From Deltaproteobacteria bacterium UBA1386 (GTDB lineage: Bacteria; Desulfobacterota; Syntrophorhabdia; Syntrophorhabdales; Syntrophorhabdaceae), in assembly GCA_002305765.1 (NCBI GenBank), contig DBQU01000061.1, positions 1-51,342 of the forward strand: a stretch of DNA of 51,342 nucleotides. The letters are read 5' to 3'. Made by a program: the position numbers and the translations under genes. Below are positions 6,923 to 15,518 of the stretch, piece by piece (position 1 is the first letter of the stretch; each line of letters opens with the position of its first letter). The notes beneath the pieces were generated by a model. That model was not told the origin of the DNA. It worked only from the letters and a program-made list of their open reading frames with translations, and ran no database searches.

Positions 6923-8284
6923 ATGAACAATGAGATATTCAGGGAATACGACATCAGGGGAAGCGTCGAACCCGACCTTACCGATGACGTGGTATTGAGC
7001 ATCGGCCGGGCCTTCGGGTCTTACATGGCGAAGCTCGGGAAGAAGAAGGCGGCCCTGTGCCGCGATTGCCGGCTCAGTTCCGAACACTACCGCGATCTTC
7101 TTGCCGAGGCGATGGTCGAAAGCGGCCTCGATGTCGTCGACGTCGGTCTCGCTCCGACGCCCCTTTTCTATTATTCGCTCTTCACCCTCGGTGTGGAAGG
7201 CGGCATCATGGTGACGGGAAGCCACAACCCTCCCACCATGAACGGTTTCAAGGTCGCCGTCGACAGGGCGACCCTCTATGGAGACCAGATACAGGACATA
7301 AGGAGGATCATCGAGTCGGGAGAGTACGTCGCGGCACGGGGGTCGTACCGCGAATACAAGGACATCGTCAGGGATTACCACGAGTACCTGCGCGGGAACA
7401 TCAATCTGAACAAGGGCTTCAACGTCGTCATGGACGCCGGAAACGGCACGGGAGGGGTCATCGCAGCCCCGATCATGAAAGAGTTCGGCCAGAAGGTGAC
7501 GGAATTGTTCTGCGACATGGACGGGCATTTCCCCAACCATTTCCCCGACCCTACCGTGGAGAAGAACCTCGTCACACTGAGGGACACCGTCCGCAAGGAA
7601 GGCGCGGACGTCGGCATCGGGTACGATGGCGACGCGGACCGGATAGGTGTCGTGGATGAAAAAGGCGGCATCATCTGGGGCGATTACCTCATGCTCATCT
7701 ACGCCCGGCAGATCCTCAAAGAACACAATGGGGCGACATTCGTCTCAGAGGTTAAGTGTTCCCGGAACCTTTTCGACGATATCGCGAAGCGCGGCGGCAA
7801 ACCCATCATGTGGAAGGCGGGCCATTCGCTCATCAAGCAGAAGATGAAGGATGTCCACGCCCTGATGGGCGGCGAGATGAGCGGCCACATCTTCTTCGCC
7901 GACCGTTTCTTCGGATTCGATGACGCGATCTACGCCTCTCTTCGGTTCCTCGAGATAATGGAACAGGACGGCAGGCCCGTATCGGAGTTTCTCGCCGACC
8001 TGCCGAAGACCTATTTTACACCGGAGATACGCACCGACTGCCCGGACAGTGTGAAGTTCGATGTCGTGCGCGAGCTGACCGAACTCTACCGGTCCCGGTA
8101 TCCCATCATAGACATCGACGGAGTGCGGGCCATATTCGACGACGGCTGGGGACTCGTGCGTCCCTCCAACACGCAGCCCATCCTCGTCCTGAGGTTCGAG
8201 GCCGAAACCGAAGAGGCCCTCGACCGCATCCAGTCGATGGTCATGGAAGACCTGGAAAGGATAATGAAAAAGTTTCAGGTTTAA
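6923..8284 (+). CDS. manB: Phosphomannomutase/phosphoglucomutase
   Basis: This 453-residue alpha-D-phosphohexomutase of the AlgC/ManB kind interconverts hexose 1- and 6-phosphates for polysaccharide and nucleotide-sugar supply. The four classical sites are present: the phosphoserine loop TGSHNPP with S100, the metal loop DGDADR with D235, D237 and D239, the sugar loop GEMSGH (317-322), and the phosphate-binding loop RPSNTQP (413-419). AAGGAG lies seven bases before the ATG. The last codons (KFQV) and the stop lie inside the repeat at 8271-8360, so the C-terminal tail may have been altered by that repeat. Confidence 0.92.
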   Translation: MNNEIFREYDIRGSVEPDLTDDVVLSIGRAFGSYMAKLGKKKAALCRDCRLSSEHYRDLLAEAMVESGLDVVDVGLAPTPLFYYSLFTLGVEGGIMVTGSHNPPTMNGFKVAVDRATLYGDQIQDIRRIIESGEYVAARGSYREYKDIVRDYHEYLRGNINLNKGFNVVMDAGNGTGGVIAAPIMKEFGQKVTELFCDMDGHFPNHFPDPTVEKNLVTLRDTVRKEGADVGIGYDGDADRIGVVDEKGGIIWGDYLMLIYARQILKEHNGATFVSEVKCSRNLFDDIAKRGGKPIMWKAGHSLIKQKMKDVHALMGGEMSGHIFFADRFFGFDDAIYASLRFLEIMEQDGRPVSEFLADLPKTYFTPEIRTDCPDSVKFDVVRELTELYRSRYPIIDIDGVRAIFDDGWGLVRPSNTQPILVLRFEAETEEALDRIQSMVMEDLERIMKKFQV

Positions 8285-8360
8285 GGTTTCAGGTTTCAAG
8301 TTGAAGACTTTTTTCGTAATTGCCTTTGCCTGAAACCTGAAACTTTAAACTTGGAACTTG
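8271..8360. repeat. GTTTCAGGTTT repeat with inverted partner
   Basis: Direct copies of GTTTCAGGTTT lie at 8272-8282 and 8286-8296. Inverted counterparts (CCTGAAACCTGAAAC and CTTTAAACTTGGAACTT) lie at 8330-8360. The left arm contains the stop codon of the mutase gene, and the right arm reaches to a few bases before the next start codon. Confidence 0.8.
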
Positions 8361-8367
8361 GTAAGCC

Positions 8368-10647
8368 ATGTTTGACATTCCCCGAAATATTATGAGGCCC
8401 GCGCGGTATATCGGGTGCGAGCCGAACCATGTGAGGAAGGACCCCGGCGATGTGACGGTCAGGTTTGCCCTGTGCTACCCCGACATATACGAGATAGGGA
8501 TGTCCTATTACGGGCTCTTTCTCCTCTACGAGATCGCCAACAACGTTCAGGGGGTCTGGTGCGAGCGCTGTTTCGCCCCCTGGGCGGACATGGAGGAACA
8601 CCTCAGGAGATCGGGAACCCCCCTCGGGACGCTGGAGTCGAGGACGCCCCTTCACGCGATGGACCTCATAGGGTTCTCTCTGACCTACGAACTCAATGTG
8701 ACCAACGTCCTCAACATGCTCGCCCTCGGGGGGGTGAAGATACGGGCCGAAGAGCGGACGGGAAAGGACCCCATCGTCATCGGGGGCGGTCCACTCATGC
8801 TCAATCCGAAGCCGTACGAACGTTTCTTCGATATCATCGTGGCCGGAGAAGGCGATGAAATACTCCGGTCCCTCCTCGAAACGGCGCGCGACATGAAGGG
8901 AGAGCCGCGGGACAGCATCATCCGGGAGATGGCCCGGCTGGAAGGGGTTTATTCCTCCCGTGTTCCTTCTCCGCAGGTGAAACGTCTCTTCATAAGCGAT
9001 CTCGACAGCGCGTACCACCCGGTGCGCCCCCCGATACCCACGGTGGACAGCGTGCACAACCGTCTCAACATCGAGATATCCCGGGGCTGCGGCAACGGCT
9101 GCAGGTTTTGCCTGGCCGGTTTCGGCTACCGGCCTTACCGCGAGCGCTCCTTCGAGGCGGTCAGGGCCGTGATCGATGAGGGGCTCCGGAATACCGGGTA
9201 CGAGGAGATCTCCCTGCTGTCGCTGAGCTCGGGGGATTACCCCTTTCTCTTCGATGTGCTGGAATACGCGAGGAGCACCTACCGTGGGCTCTCCGTGAGC
9301 CTGCCTTCGCTCAAGATAGGCAGCATCGGAAAGGACGAGATATCCGCCATGGGGGAGATGGCGCGCACGGGGTTTACCTTCGCCCTCGAGGCGCCGACGG
9401 CCTCACTCCGGTCCCGCCTCAACAAGGATATCGATGTGGAGACCCTTGTAGCTCAGCTTCCGCATCTCAGGGCCCTGGGCTGGCGGAGGCTCAAGCTCTA
9501 CCTCATGGTCGGTTTTCCCTGGGAGACCGACGACGACCTCCTGGCAATCCGGGACGTGATAACCCCGTTTCGCGCGGCAGGCATGGACGTGAACCTCTCC
9601 GTGTCCCCTTTTACGCCGAAACCGCATACGCCTTTCCAGTGGCTCCCCATGGACGAAGAGGGTGTTCTCGCGGAGAAGATCATGCTCATCAAGGACGCCT
9701 TGAAGAAGACGGGCGTTCGGGTGCGCTACCGCGACACCTCGGTGAGTGTCGTGGAGGGCATCGTAGCGAGGGCGGACGAGCGTCTCGCATCCCTCTTCGA
9801 GTATCTTCATGACCGGGGGGTGCGTCTCGAGGCGTGGAGGGAGTTCTTCTCTTTCGAACCTTACCGGACCTGGTTCGAGGAGAATTCGGCGGACATGAGG
9901 GCGTATACGGGCAGCCGCGACAGAGCGGTCGGATCGCCCTGGGATATCGTCGACATGGGTTTTGATGAGGCCTTCTTCGGGACGGAACTGGACAAAGCGG
10001 AGTCTGGCGAGATGACCGTGTCGTGCCTCGCCGGCTGCGCCGCCTGCGGCCTTGGATGTTCTCTTCCGCAACGGACGCCCCGTCAGGAGAAGCCCGAGGG
10101 CATCGTTGTTTCGGACGCTGCCTCGCCGGCCGCTGAGGCCGCTGGTGCTCCGAAGAAGTTCACCTTTCGCTACGGCAAGTACGGCGACGGCCGCTACATC
10201 GGCCATCTCGACGTGATGAACATTCTCGTAAGGGCCATGAAGTCCGCGGGTATCACGATGAGGACACGGGGCAAGTATCACCCCCTGCCGAAGATAGCTC
10301 TCACGGACGCCCTTCCGGTGGGTGTGGAAAGCTTCACCGAATTCATCGAGGTCGAAACGGGCAGCGCCCAGCAGGTGGACGCGTCAACGGTGGCGATGAT
10401 CAACGAAAAACTGCCTTCGGGCATAAAAATATACGAATTTATTGAAGGTTCTCTAAGAGATATGGTAAAAGAATACGTCTTCCTTCTCAGTGCTGATGCT
10501 CCAGTGGAAGATGGACCCACTCTCTGGAGGCGGGGGAAGGACAGGTTTTTCTACATTTGGCGCGGCAAGGGCGTGAAGCAACTCTGGATGCAGGGTAGTT
10601 ACACGAGGATCATAAAGGTGGAATCGAGACGGATCGATGGCTTCTGA
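8368..10647 (+). CDS. Radical SAM protein fused to DUF2344
   Basis: The protein has 759 residues. An N-terminal B12-binding-like region precedes a radical SAM core with the [4Fe-4S] motif CGNGCRFC (C241, C245, C248). A second cysteine cluster, CLAGCAACGLGC, lies near residues 553-564. The DUF2344 domain begins at about 595 (FTFRYGKYGDGRYIGHLD...KYHPLPKI). In many genomes these TIGR03960- and TIGR03936-type parts are adjacent separate genes just upstream of rng; here they are one chain. The gene overlaps rng by 11 bases. The reaction is unknown; the constant link to RNase G and ribosomal genes suggests RNA or ribosome modification (inference). Confidence 0.88.
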   Translation: MFDIPRNIMRPARYIGCEPNHVRKDPGDVTVRFALCYPDIYEIGMSYYGLFLLYEIANNVQGVWCERCFAPWADMEEHLRRSGTPLGTLESRTPLHAMDLIGFSLTYELNVTNVLNMLALGGVKIRAEERTGKDPIVIGGGPLMLNPKPYERFFDIIVAGEGDEILRSLLETARDMKGEPRDSIIREMARLEGVYSSRVPSPQVKRLFISDLDSAYHPVRPPIPTVDSVHNRLNIEISRGCGNGCRFCLAGFGYRPYRERSFEAVRAVIDEGLRNTGYEEISLLSLSSGDYPFLFDVLEYARSTYRGLSVSLPSLKIGSIGKDEISAMGEMARTGFTFALEAPTASLRSRLNKDIDVETLVAQLPHLRALGWRRLKLYLMVGFPWETDDDLLAIRDVITPFRAAGMDVNLSVSPFTPKPHTPFQWLPMDEEGVLAEKIMLIKDALKKTGVRVRYRDTSVSVVEGIVARADERLASLFEYLHDRGVRLEAWREFFSFEPYRTWFEENSADMRAYTGSRDRAVGSPWDIVDMGFDEAFFGTELDKAESGEMTVSCLAGCAACGLGCSLPQRTPRQEKPEGIVVSDAASPAAEAAGAPKKFTFRYGKYGDGRYIGHLDVMNILVRAMKSAGITMRTRGKYHPLPKIALTDALPVGVESFTEFIEVETGSAQQVDASTVAMINEKLPSGIKIYEFIEGSLRDMVKEYVFLLSADAPVEDGPTLWRRGKDRFFYIWRGKGVKQLWMQGSYTRIIKVESRRIDGF

Positions 10648-12118
10648 ACTTGTAATCAACGTAACGTATAGCGAAACAAGGATCGCTTTCCTGGAAAACG
10701 GGACCCTCGTAGAATTTTTCATCGAGAAGAAGAACGATCACAGCATGGTGGGGAGCATCTACAAGGGCAAGGTCGTGAGGATCGTGCCCGGCATGGATGC
10801 CGCATTCATAGACATCGGACTCGAGAAGTCGGCCTTCCTCTACGTGGGCGACATCATCCTCGACCGCATGATGTACGAGGAATTTGACAGCTCCGATTTT
10901 CACTTCGAAGCGGGAGAAAGGATCGAAGGGGTCCTCGAGGACGGGCAGGAGCTTATCGTTCAGGTCTCCCGCGAGCCTATCGGGCAGAAGGGGACGCGTG
11001 TCACATCGAAGATCACCCTTCCCGGACGGCTCCTGGTCCTCATGCCCGGCACGGACCACATCGGCGTCTCCCGGAAGATCGAGGATGAGGAGGAACGCAA
11101 GCGCCTTGCCACGGTGATGAGGGAGATATGCCCGAAGGGGTTCGGGTTGATAGGCAGGACGGCGTCGGAGGGCAAGACGGCGGACGAACTCGCCACGGAC
11201 CTCAACTTCCTGAAGCGCATCTGGGAGAGCATCCAGGAAAAGGCAAAGGCCACACGCGCGCCGGCCATCCTCCACCAGGAGCTCGGCATCATCTTCCGGG
11301 TCATCCGCGATCTCCATTCCCACAGCCTCAAGAGGATCATAGTCGACGATCAGTACATCCACAGCCGCCTGGAGGGGTTTCTCAAGGAATACCTTCCCGA
11401 GGAGGGCTGCGAGGTGATCCATTTCGATGAGCGTGACCCCATATTCGAGGTCTATGGCATCGAGATGGAGGTGGCCAAGCTTCTCCAGAAAAAGATATGG
11501 CTGAAGTCGGGGGGGTACATAGTTCTCGACTATACCGAAGCCCTCACCGTCATTGATGTGAACACGGGACGGTATCTCGGCAAGAAGGACCTGGAAGACA
11601 CCATCCTGAGGACCAACCTGGAGGCGGTCAAGGAGATAGCTTACCAGATACGGCTGCGAAACGTGGGTGGCATCATCATCGTCGACTTCATCGACATGGA
11701 GCGCAAGGAATCCCGCGAGACGGTCTTTCAGGCGTTGATGGACACGCTCAAGAAGGACAGGATCAAGACCTTTGCCTATCCCATCAGCGAGTTGGGGCTC
11801 GTTCAGCTCACGAGAAAGCGCACGCGCCACAACATCGTCAATCTCCTCACCGAGACCTGTCCCAACTGCGAAGGGTCGGGATACGTCAAGTCCCGCCACA
11901 CCGTCTGCTACGAGGTCCTCAGAGAACTGAGGAGTTCCTGCAGGAAAGGCGAAGGGCGGGTCTTCAACATCTATCTCTCTCCCGACGTGGCCGACCTGAT
12001 GTATGAAGAGGAAAGGACTTCCCTCGAGCATCTGGAGACCACCTACGGGACAAAAGTGAACCTCATCGCCAATCCCGACTTTGCGATCGACAAGTTCCAG
12101 ATAGAAGGGATAATGTAG
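10637..12118 (+). CDS. rng: Ribonuclease G (RNase E/G family)
   Basis: This 493-residue endoribonuclease acts in rRNA 5' maturation and mRNA decay. An S1 domain with the subdomain signature GSIYKGKVVRIVPGMDAAFID (39-59) comes first. The DNase I-like catalytic core follows, with the magnesium-binding aspartates D307 (VIDVNTG) and D350 (IIIVDFIDM). The zinc-link CPNC (C408, C411) joins monomers. It lacks the long C-terminal scaffold of RNase E, so G is the better name. Its start overlaps the end of the radical SAM gene. Confidence 0.93.
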   Translation: MASELVINVTYSETRIAFLENGTLVEFFIEKKNDHSMVGSIYKGKVVRIVPGMDAAFIDIGLEKSAFLYVGDIILDRMMYEEFDSSDFHFEAGERIEGVLEDGQELIVQVSREPIGQKGTRVTSKITLPGRLLVLMPGTDHIGVSRKIEDEEERKRLATVMREICPKGFGLIGRTASEGKTADELATDLNFLKRIWESIQEKAKATRAPAILHQELGIIFRVIRDLHSHSLKRIIVDDQYIHSRLEGFLKEYLPEEGCEVIHFDERDPIFEVYGIEMEVAKLLQKKIWLKSGGYIVLDYTEALTVIDVNTGRYLGKKDLEDTILRTNLEAVKEIAYQIRLRNVGGIIIVDFIDMERKESRETVFQALMDTLKKDRIKTFAYPISELGLVQLTRKRTRHNIVNLLTETCPNCEGSGYVKSRHTVCYEVLRELRSSCRKGEGRVFNIYLSPDVADLMYEEERTSLEHLETTYGTKVNLIANPDFAIDKFQIEGIM

Positions 12119-12123
12119 CAGCC

Positions 12124-12981
12124 GTGAAGACCATTGTTCTTTCTCCCGCCAAGGTGAACCTCTATCTCAAGGTCCTTTCCCGAAGACCGGACGGATACCA
12201 TGATCTCCGAAGCCTCGTCGACCTCATCTCCCTGCACGACACCATACACATCGAGGACATTGCCGGGGACGAGATAGTCGTTGACGACGACAGGGGCATC
12301 CTTCCCCGGGGCGAGGGGAACACGGTCTACCGCGCTGTTCGGATGCTGCGGGAGGCCGCGGGAGTGAAGAAGGGAGTGCGTGTCTTCATCGAGAAGCGGA
12401 TACCCATAGGCAGCGGGCTTGGCGGTCCAAGCAGCAACGCCGCGACGGTCTTGAGGGAGCTTGCCGCGCGGTGGGAACTGGGGTTAAGCAACGAAGATCT
12501 CAAGGGTATCGGCAGTCGGGTGGGTGCGGATGTCGCCCTCTTTCTCCATGGAGGGTCCTGCGTCATGGAAGGCATAGGCGATGTGATCACTCCGGTGCGC
12601 CTTCCCAGCATGTGGTACGTCGTAGTCTATCCGAATGTCAGTGTATCGACGAAGGCCGTCTACGAGGGCCTGAGAATCGTGTTGACAAAGAAGCAAAACG
12701 ATATTAAATTGATGGAAAATTTTAGTACTCCAAGACAAATTGCGGGCATTCTGGAAAACGATCTGGAAGCTGTCGCCATAACGCTATGTCCGCAGATCCA
12801 GGGTATAAAGGATGCACTGAAAGGGACAAAGACCCTCGGTTCGCTGATGAGTGGAAGCGGCTCATCGGTGTTCGCTGTCTTCGAGAATGAACAGGACGCA
12901 AGTCAAGCATCATTATTATCGGCAATACGGAAGATGGGTACTGTTTTTGTTGCGCAGAGCGTGCAGGGAGGGGTAAACTAA
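12124..12981 (+). CDS. ispE: 4-diphosphocytidyl-2-C-methyl-D-erythritol kinase
   Basis: The enzyme has 285 residues. It phosphorylates CDP-methylerythritol in the MEP isoprenoid pathway. GHMP-kinase marks are present: the N-terminal SPAKVNLYLKVLSRRPDGYHDL, the ATP loop PIGSGLGGPSSNAATVL (~98-114) and the C-terminal SLMSGSGSSVFAVF. The start is GTG at 12124, five bases after the rng stop. Its stop codon shares one base with the spoVG start. The codon pattern near 12690-12740 is locally AT-richer, but the frame is intact. Confidence 0.93.
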   Translation: MKTIVLSPAKVNLYLKVLSRRPDGYHDLRSLVDLISLHDTIHIEDIAGDEIVVDDDRGILPRGEGNTVYRAVRMLREAAGVKKGVRVFIEKRIPIGSGLGGPSSNAATVLRELAARWELGLSNEDLKGIGSRVGADVALFLHGGSCVMEGIGDVITPVRLPSMWYVVVYPNVSVSTKAVYEGLRIVLTKKQNDIKLMENFSTPRQIAGILENDLEAVAITLCPQIQGIKDALKGTKTLGSLMSGSGSSVFAVFENEQDASQASLLSAIRKMGTVFVAQSVQGGVN

Positions 12982-13253
12982 TGGAGATTACGGATGTAAG
13001 GATATTCCCCGTGGACGAAAAGCGGGTGAAGGCGTATGCATCGATCGTCTTTGACGATTGTTTCATAGTCCGCGATCTTAAGGTGATCCAGGGTGACAAC
13101 AAATTCTTCGTCGCCATGCCGAGCAAGAAGATGAAGGACGGCTCATTTCGGGATACGGTTCACCCTCTGAACAACGCCACCCGACAGATGATCGAGGAGA
13201 GCGTTCTCGGCGCCTATGAGCTGGAGTTGAGCAGGGCTCAAGAAGCACTGTGA
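12981..13253 (+). CDS. spoVG: SpoVG family regulator
   Basis: The protein has 90 residues and the SpoVG signature: MEITDVRIFPV, KAYASIVFDDCFIVRDLKVI, and FVAMPSKKMKDG with HPLN following. SpoVG proteins bind DNA and RNA and regulate many processes. The gene also stands between ispE and prs in non-sporulating Desulfobacterota, as it does here. The start ATG overlaps the ispE stop by one base, and GGGAGGGG lies upstream. Confidence 0.93.
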   Translation: MEITDVRIFPVDEKRVKAYASIVFDDCFIVRDLKVIQGDNKFFVAMPSKKMKDGSFRDTVHPLNNATRQMIEESVLGAYELELSRAQEAL

Positions 13254-13261
13254 CAATCATT

Positions 13262-13333
13262 TGGGGTGTCGTCAAGCGGTAAGACACAGGCCTTTGGAGC
13301 CTGCATTCGGAGGTTCGAATCCTCCCGCCCCAG
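13262..13333 (+). tRNA. tRNA-Gln (UUG)
   Basis: It folds as a normal cloverleaf. The acceptor stem TGGGGTG pairs with CGCCCCA (one G-U), the anticodon stem is CAGGC/GCCTG with loop CTTTGGA (anticodon TTG), and the T-arm is GAGG-TTCGAAT-CCTC. The discriminator base is G and CCA is not encoded. It lies in the gap between spoVG and prs. Confidence 0.95.
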
Positions 13334-13364
13334 AATACGCATACAACTCTCAGGAGGGTTTTGA

Positions 13365-14300
13365 TTGGATAAACTCAGAATATTGACAGGCAACGCAAAC
13401 CCCGAACTAGCAGAAAAGATTGGAAAATACCTTGGGGTCAAGCTGGCCAGAGCCAAGGTGAACCAGTTCAGCGACGGTGAGGTCCAGGTCTCCATCGACG
13501 AGAGTGTCCGCGGTATGGACACCTTTGTCGTCCAGTCCACGTGCCCGCCGGTGAACCATAACGTGATGGAGCTTCTTGTCATGCTGGACGCGCTTAAGAG
13601 GGCCTCCGCGGGCAGGATAACTGTGGTGATACCCTACTACGGGTATGCCAGGCAGGACCGAAAGGTGCTTCCTCGTACGTCCATCTCGGCGAGGCTCGTG
13701 GCGAACCTCATAACCGTGGCCGGAGCTTCGAGGATACTGGCCATGGACCTCCACGCGGGCCAGATACAGGGGTTCTTTGACATTCCCGTCGACCATCTTT
13801 ACGCACTCCCCGTTCAGTTCGAGTACATAAAGAAGATAAAGGGGGACATCGTGGTGGTTTCTCCCGATGCCGGCGGAGTGGAACGGGCCCGCGAACTGGG
13901 CAAGAGGATCAACGCCACCATCGCTATCATCGACAAGCGGAGGGAAAAGGCCAACGAATCCAAGGTTATGCATGTTATCGGCGACGTGAAGGGCAGGACT
14001 GCCATCCTCATCGATGACATGATCGACACAGGCGGAACGATCGTCCAGGCGGCCCAGGCCCTCATGGATAACGGAGCAAAGGTCGTCTATGCATGCTGCA
14101 CGCATCCCGTGCTCTCGGGAGAGGCGATCCAGAGGATCAATAACTCACCCCTCAAGGAGCTGATAGCGACGAATACCATTCCCCTTTCTCCGGCTGGGAA
14201 GAGATCGAAGAAGATAAAAGTGTTGGATGTATCGCCTATTCTCGGAGAGGCCATAAAGAGAATACACAGCGACGCGTCCGTAAGTTCGTTGTTCATATAG
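13365..14300 (+). CDS. prs: Ribose-phosphate pyrophosphokinase
   Basis: The enzyme has 311 residues and makes PRPP from ribose 5-phosphate and ATP for nucleotide, histidine and tryptophan synthesis. Typical class I motifs are visible: FSDGEVQV, the catalytic region VIPYYGYARQDRK, DLHAGQIQGFFDIPVDHL, and the PRPP loop ILIDDMIDTGGTI (~216-228). It starts at TTG 13365 with GGAGGG upstream; no ATG occurs at a sensible place. It is followed closely by rplY and pth. Confidence 0.95.
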   Translation: MDKLRILTGNANPELAEKIGKYLGVKLARAKVNQFSDGEVQVSIDESVRGMDTFVVQSTCPPVNHNVMELLVMLDALKRASAGRITVVIPYYGYARQDRKVLPRTSISARLVANLITVAGASRILAMDLHAGQIQGFFDIPVDHLYALPVQFEYIKKIKGDIVVVSPDAGGVERARELGKRINATIAIIDKRREKANESKVMHVIGDVKGRTAILIDDMIDTGGTIVQAAQALMDNGAKVVYACCTHPVLSGEAIQRINNSPLKELIATNTIPLSPAGKRSKKIKVLDVSPILGEAIKRIHSDASVSSLFI

Positions 14301-14314
14301 TTGGGAGGAACATC

Positions 14315-14944
14315 ATGGAACAGGTTTTGATCAAGGCAGACAGAAGAAGCGCAACAGGAAAAGGTGTTGCACGAAAGGCCAGGGCGGCAGGGAGGATTCC
14401 GGCGGTGCTCTACGGGGGCGGTGTTGATCCCGTTTCAATAACGATCTCATCGAAGGACTGGGACAAGATCACGAGGCACATGAAGAGGAACGTCATTCTC
14501 GACATGGAGATCCATGGTGCCGATAGCGTCGAGAGCAGGCCCGTTATGGTCAAAGAGGTGCAGAGGAACGGTCTGGGTACTGAGATCATGCACATCGATT
14601 TTCTCCAGGTCTCCATGGAGAAGACGGTCGAGGTGGAAGTCTCCATCCACCTGAAGGGCAAGTCCAAGGGCGAGGTCCTCGGCGGCGTTATCGATGTCCA
14701 TCTGAGGTCCATCAAGGTGGAGTGCCTTCCCGGCCAGATACCGGAAGAGATCGTCATAGACATGACGGAGCTCGATATCGGCGATTCCGTCCACGTGAGC
14801 GATATATCCCTTCCCGGCGTAAAACTCATCGAGCATGGAGATGTGGCCATTCTCAGTGTCGTGCCTCCTACAGTGGAAGAGAAGAGGGTGGCGACAGAGG
14901 AAGCCGCGGCCGAGGCTTCCGAAGCGAAGGAGAAAGAGGAGTAA
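14315..14944 (+). CDS. rplY: 50S ribosomal protein L25, Ctc (long) form
   Basis: The protein has 209 residues. The N-terminal L25 domain binds 5S rRNA (GKGVARKARAAGRIPAVLYG, residues ~14-33). The second, Ctc/TL5-type domain has IHLKGKSKGEVLGGVIDV and the DISLPGVKL stretch. The tail is acidic and alanine-rich (TEEAAAEASEAKEKEE). It has GGGAGG before the ATG. The long form is usual outside the enterobacteria. Confidence 0.94.
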   Translation: MEQVLIKADRRSATGKGVARKARAAGRIPAVLYGGGVDPVSITISSKDWDKITRHMKRNVILDMEIHGADSVESRPVMVKEVQRNGLGTEIMHIDFLQVSMEKTVEVEVSIHLKGKSKGEVLGGVIDVHLRSIKVECLPGQIPEEIVIDMTELDIGDSVHVSDISLPGVKLIEHGDVAILSVVPPTVEEKRVATEEAAAEASEAKEKEE

Positions 14945-14950
14945 AGGTCC

Positions 14951-15508
14951 GTGCATTTATTGTGCGGACTTGGCAACAAAGGCTCCGAGTACGCCTTCAC
15001 GCGGCATAACGTCGGGTATCTCGTCATCGACCGTTTTTCGGAACGTTTCAAGATACCGGTTCGGAAGAAAGATTCAGGTTGCAGGATCGGGTCGAAGGAT
15101 GATCTGGTCCTCGCGAAGCCTGACACGTACATGAACCTCTCGGGCGGCCCCATCGCCAGACTGGCAGGAAAACTGAAGGTGCCGCCCGACCGCGTGATCG
15201 TTATCCACGACGACATGGACATGGATTTCGGCAAGATGCGGATCCGTCTCGGAGGCAGAGACGGTGGTCACAAGGGAGTGCGGTCGGTGATAGAGTGCCT
15301 GGGGGGCAAGGACTTCTGGCGGCTCAAGATAGGCATAGGGAGGAATCCCTCGATGCCTGCCGAGGAATACGTGTTGTCACGGTTCGACGGGGATGAGGCC
15401 GGGGAGCTCGCGGATATCATCGACATCGCCTGCGATGCCTTAAAGGTCTTCGTCTTCGAAGGCGGGTCCAAGGCGATGAGCCTCTTTAACCGGCGCGGAC
15501 CGGAGTGA
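14951..15508 (+). CDS. pth: Peptidyl-tRNA hydrolase
   Basis: The enzyme has 185 residues and recycles peptidyl-tRNA that drops off ribosomes. The family start CGLGNKGSEYAFTRHNVGY contains the catalytic histidine H19. KPDTYMNLSGGP and VIHDDMDMDFGKMRIRLGG follow, with the conserved Asp in the latter. The start is GTG at 14951, six bases after the rplY stop. Confidence 0.94.
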   Translation: MHLLCGLGNKGSEYAFTRHNVGYLVIDRFSERFKIPVRKKDSGCRIGSKDDLVLAKPDTYMNLSGGPIARLAGKLKVPPDRVIVIHDDMDMDFGKMRIRLGGRDGGHKGVRSVIECLGGKDFWRLKIGIGRNPSMPAEEYVLSRFDGDEAGELADIIDIACDALKVFVFEGGSKAMSLFNRRGPE

Positions 15509-15518
15509 GTCGAAGGAC

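Noticed and set aside
10610..12031. A 473-codon open frame antisense to rng
   Set aside because: RNase G on the plus strand has all catalytic motifs. The antisense frame gives a low-complexity Asp/Val/His-rich protein typical of the shadow of a GC-rich gene and has no ribosome site.
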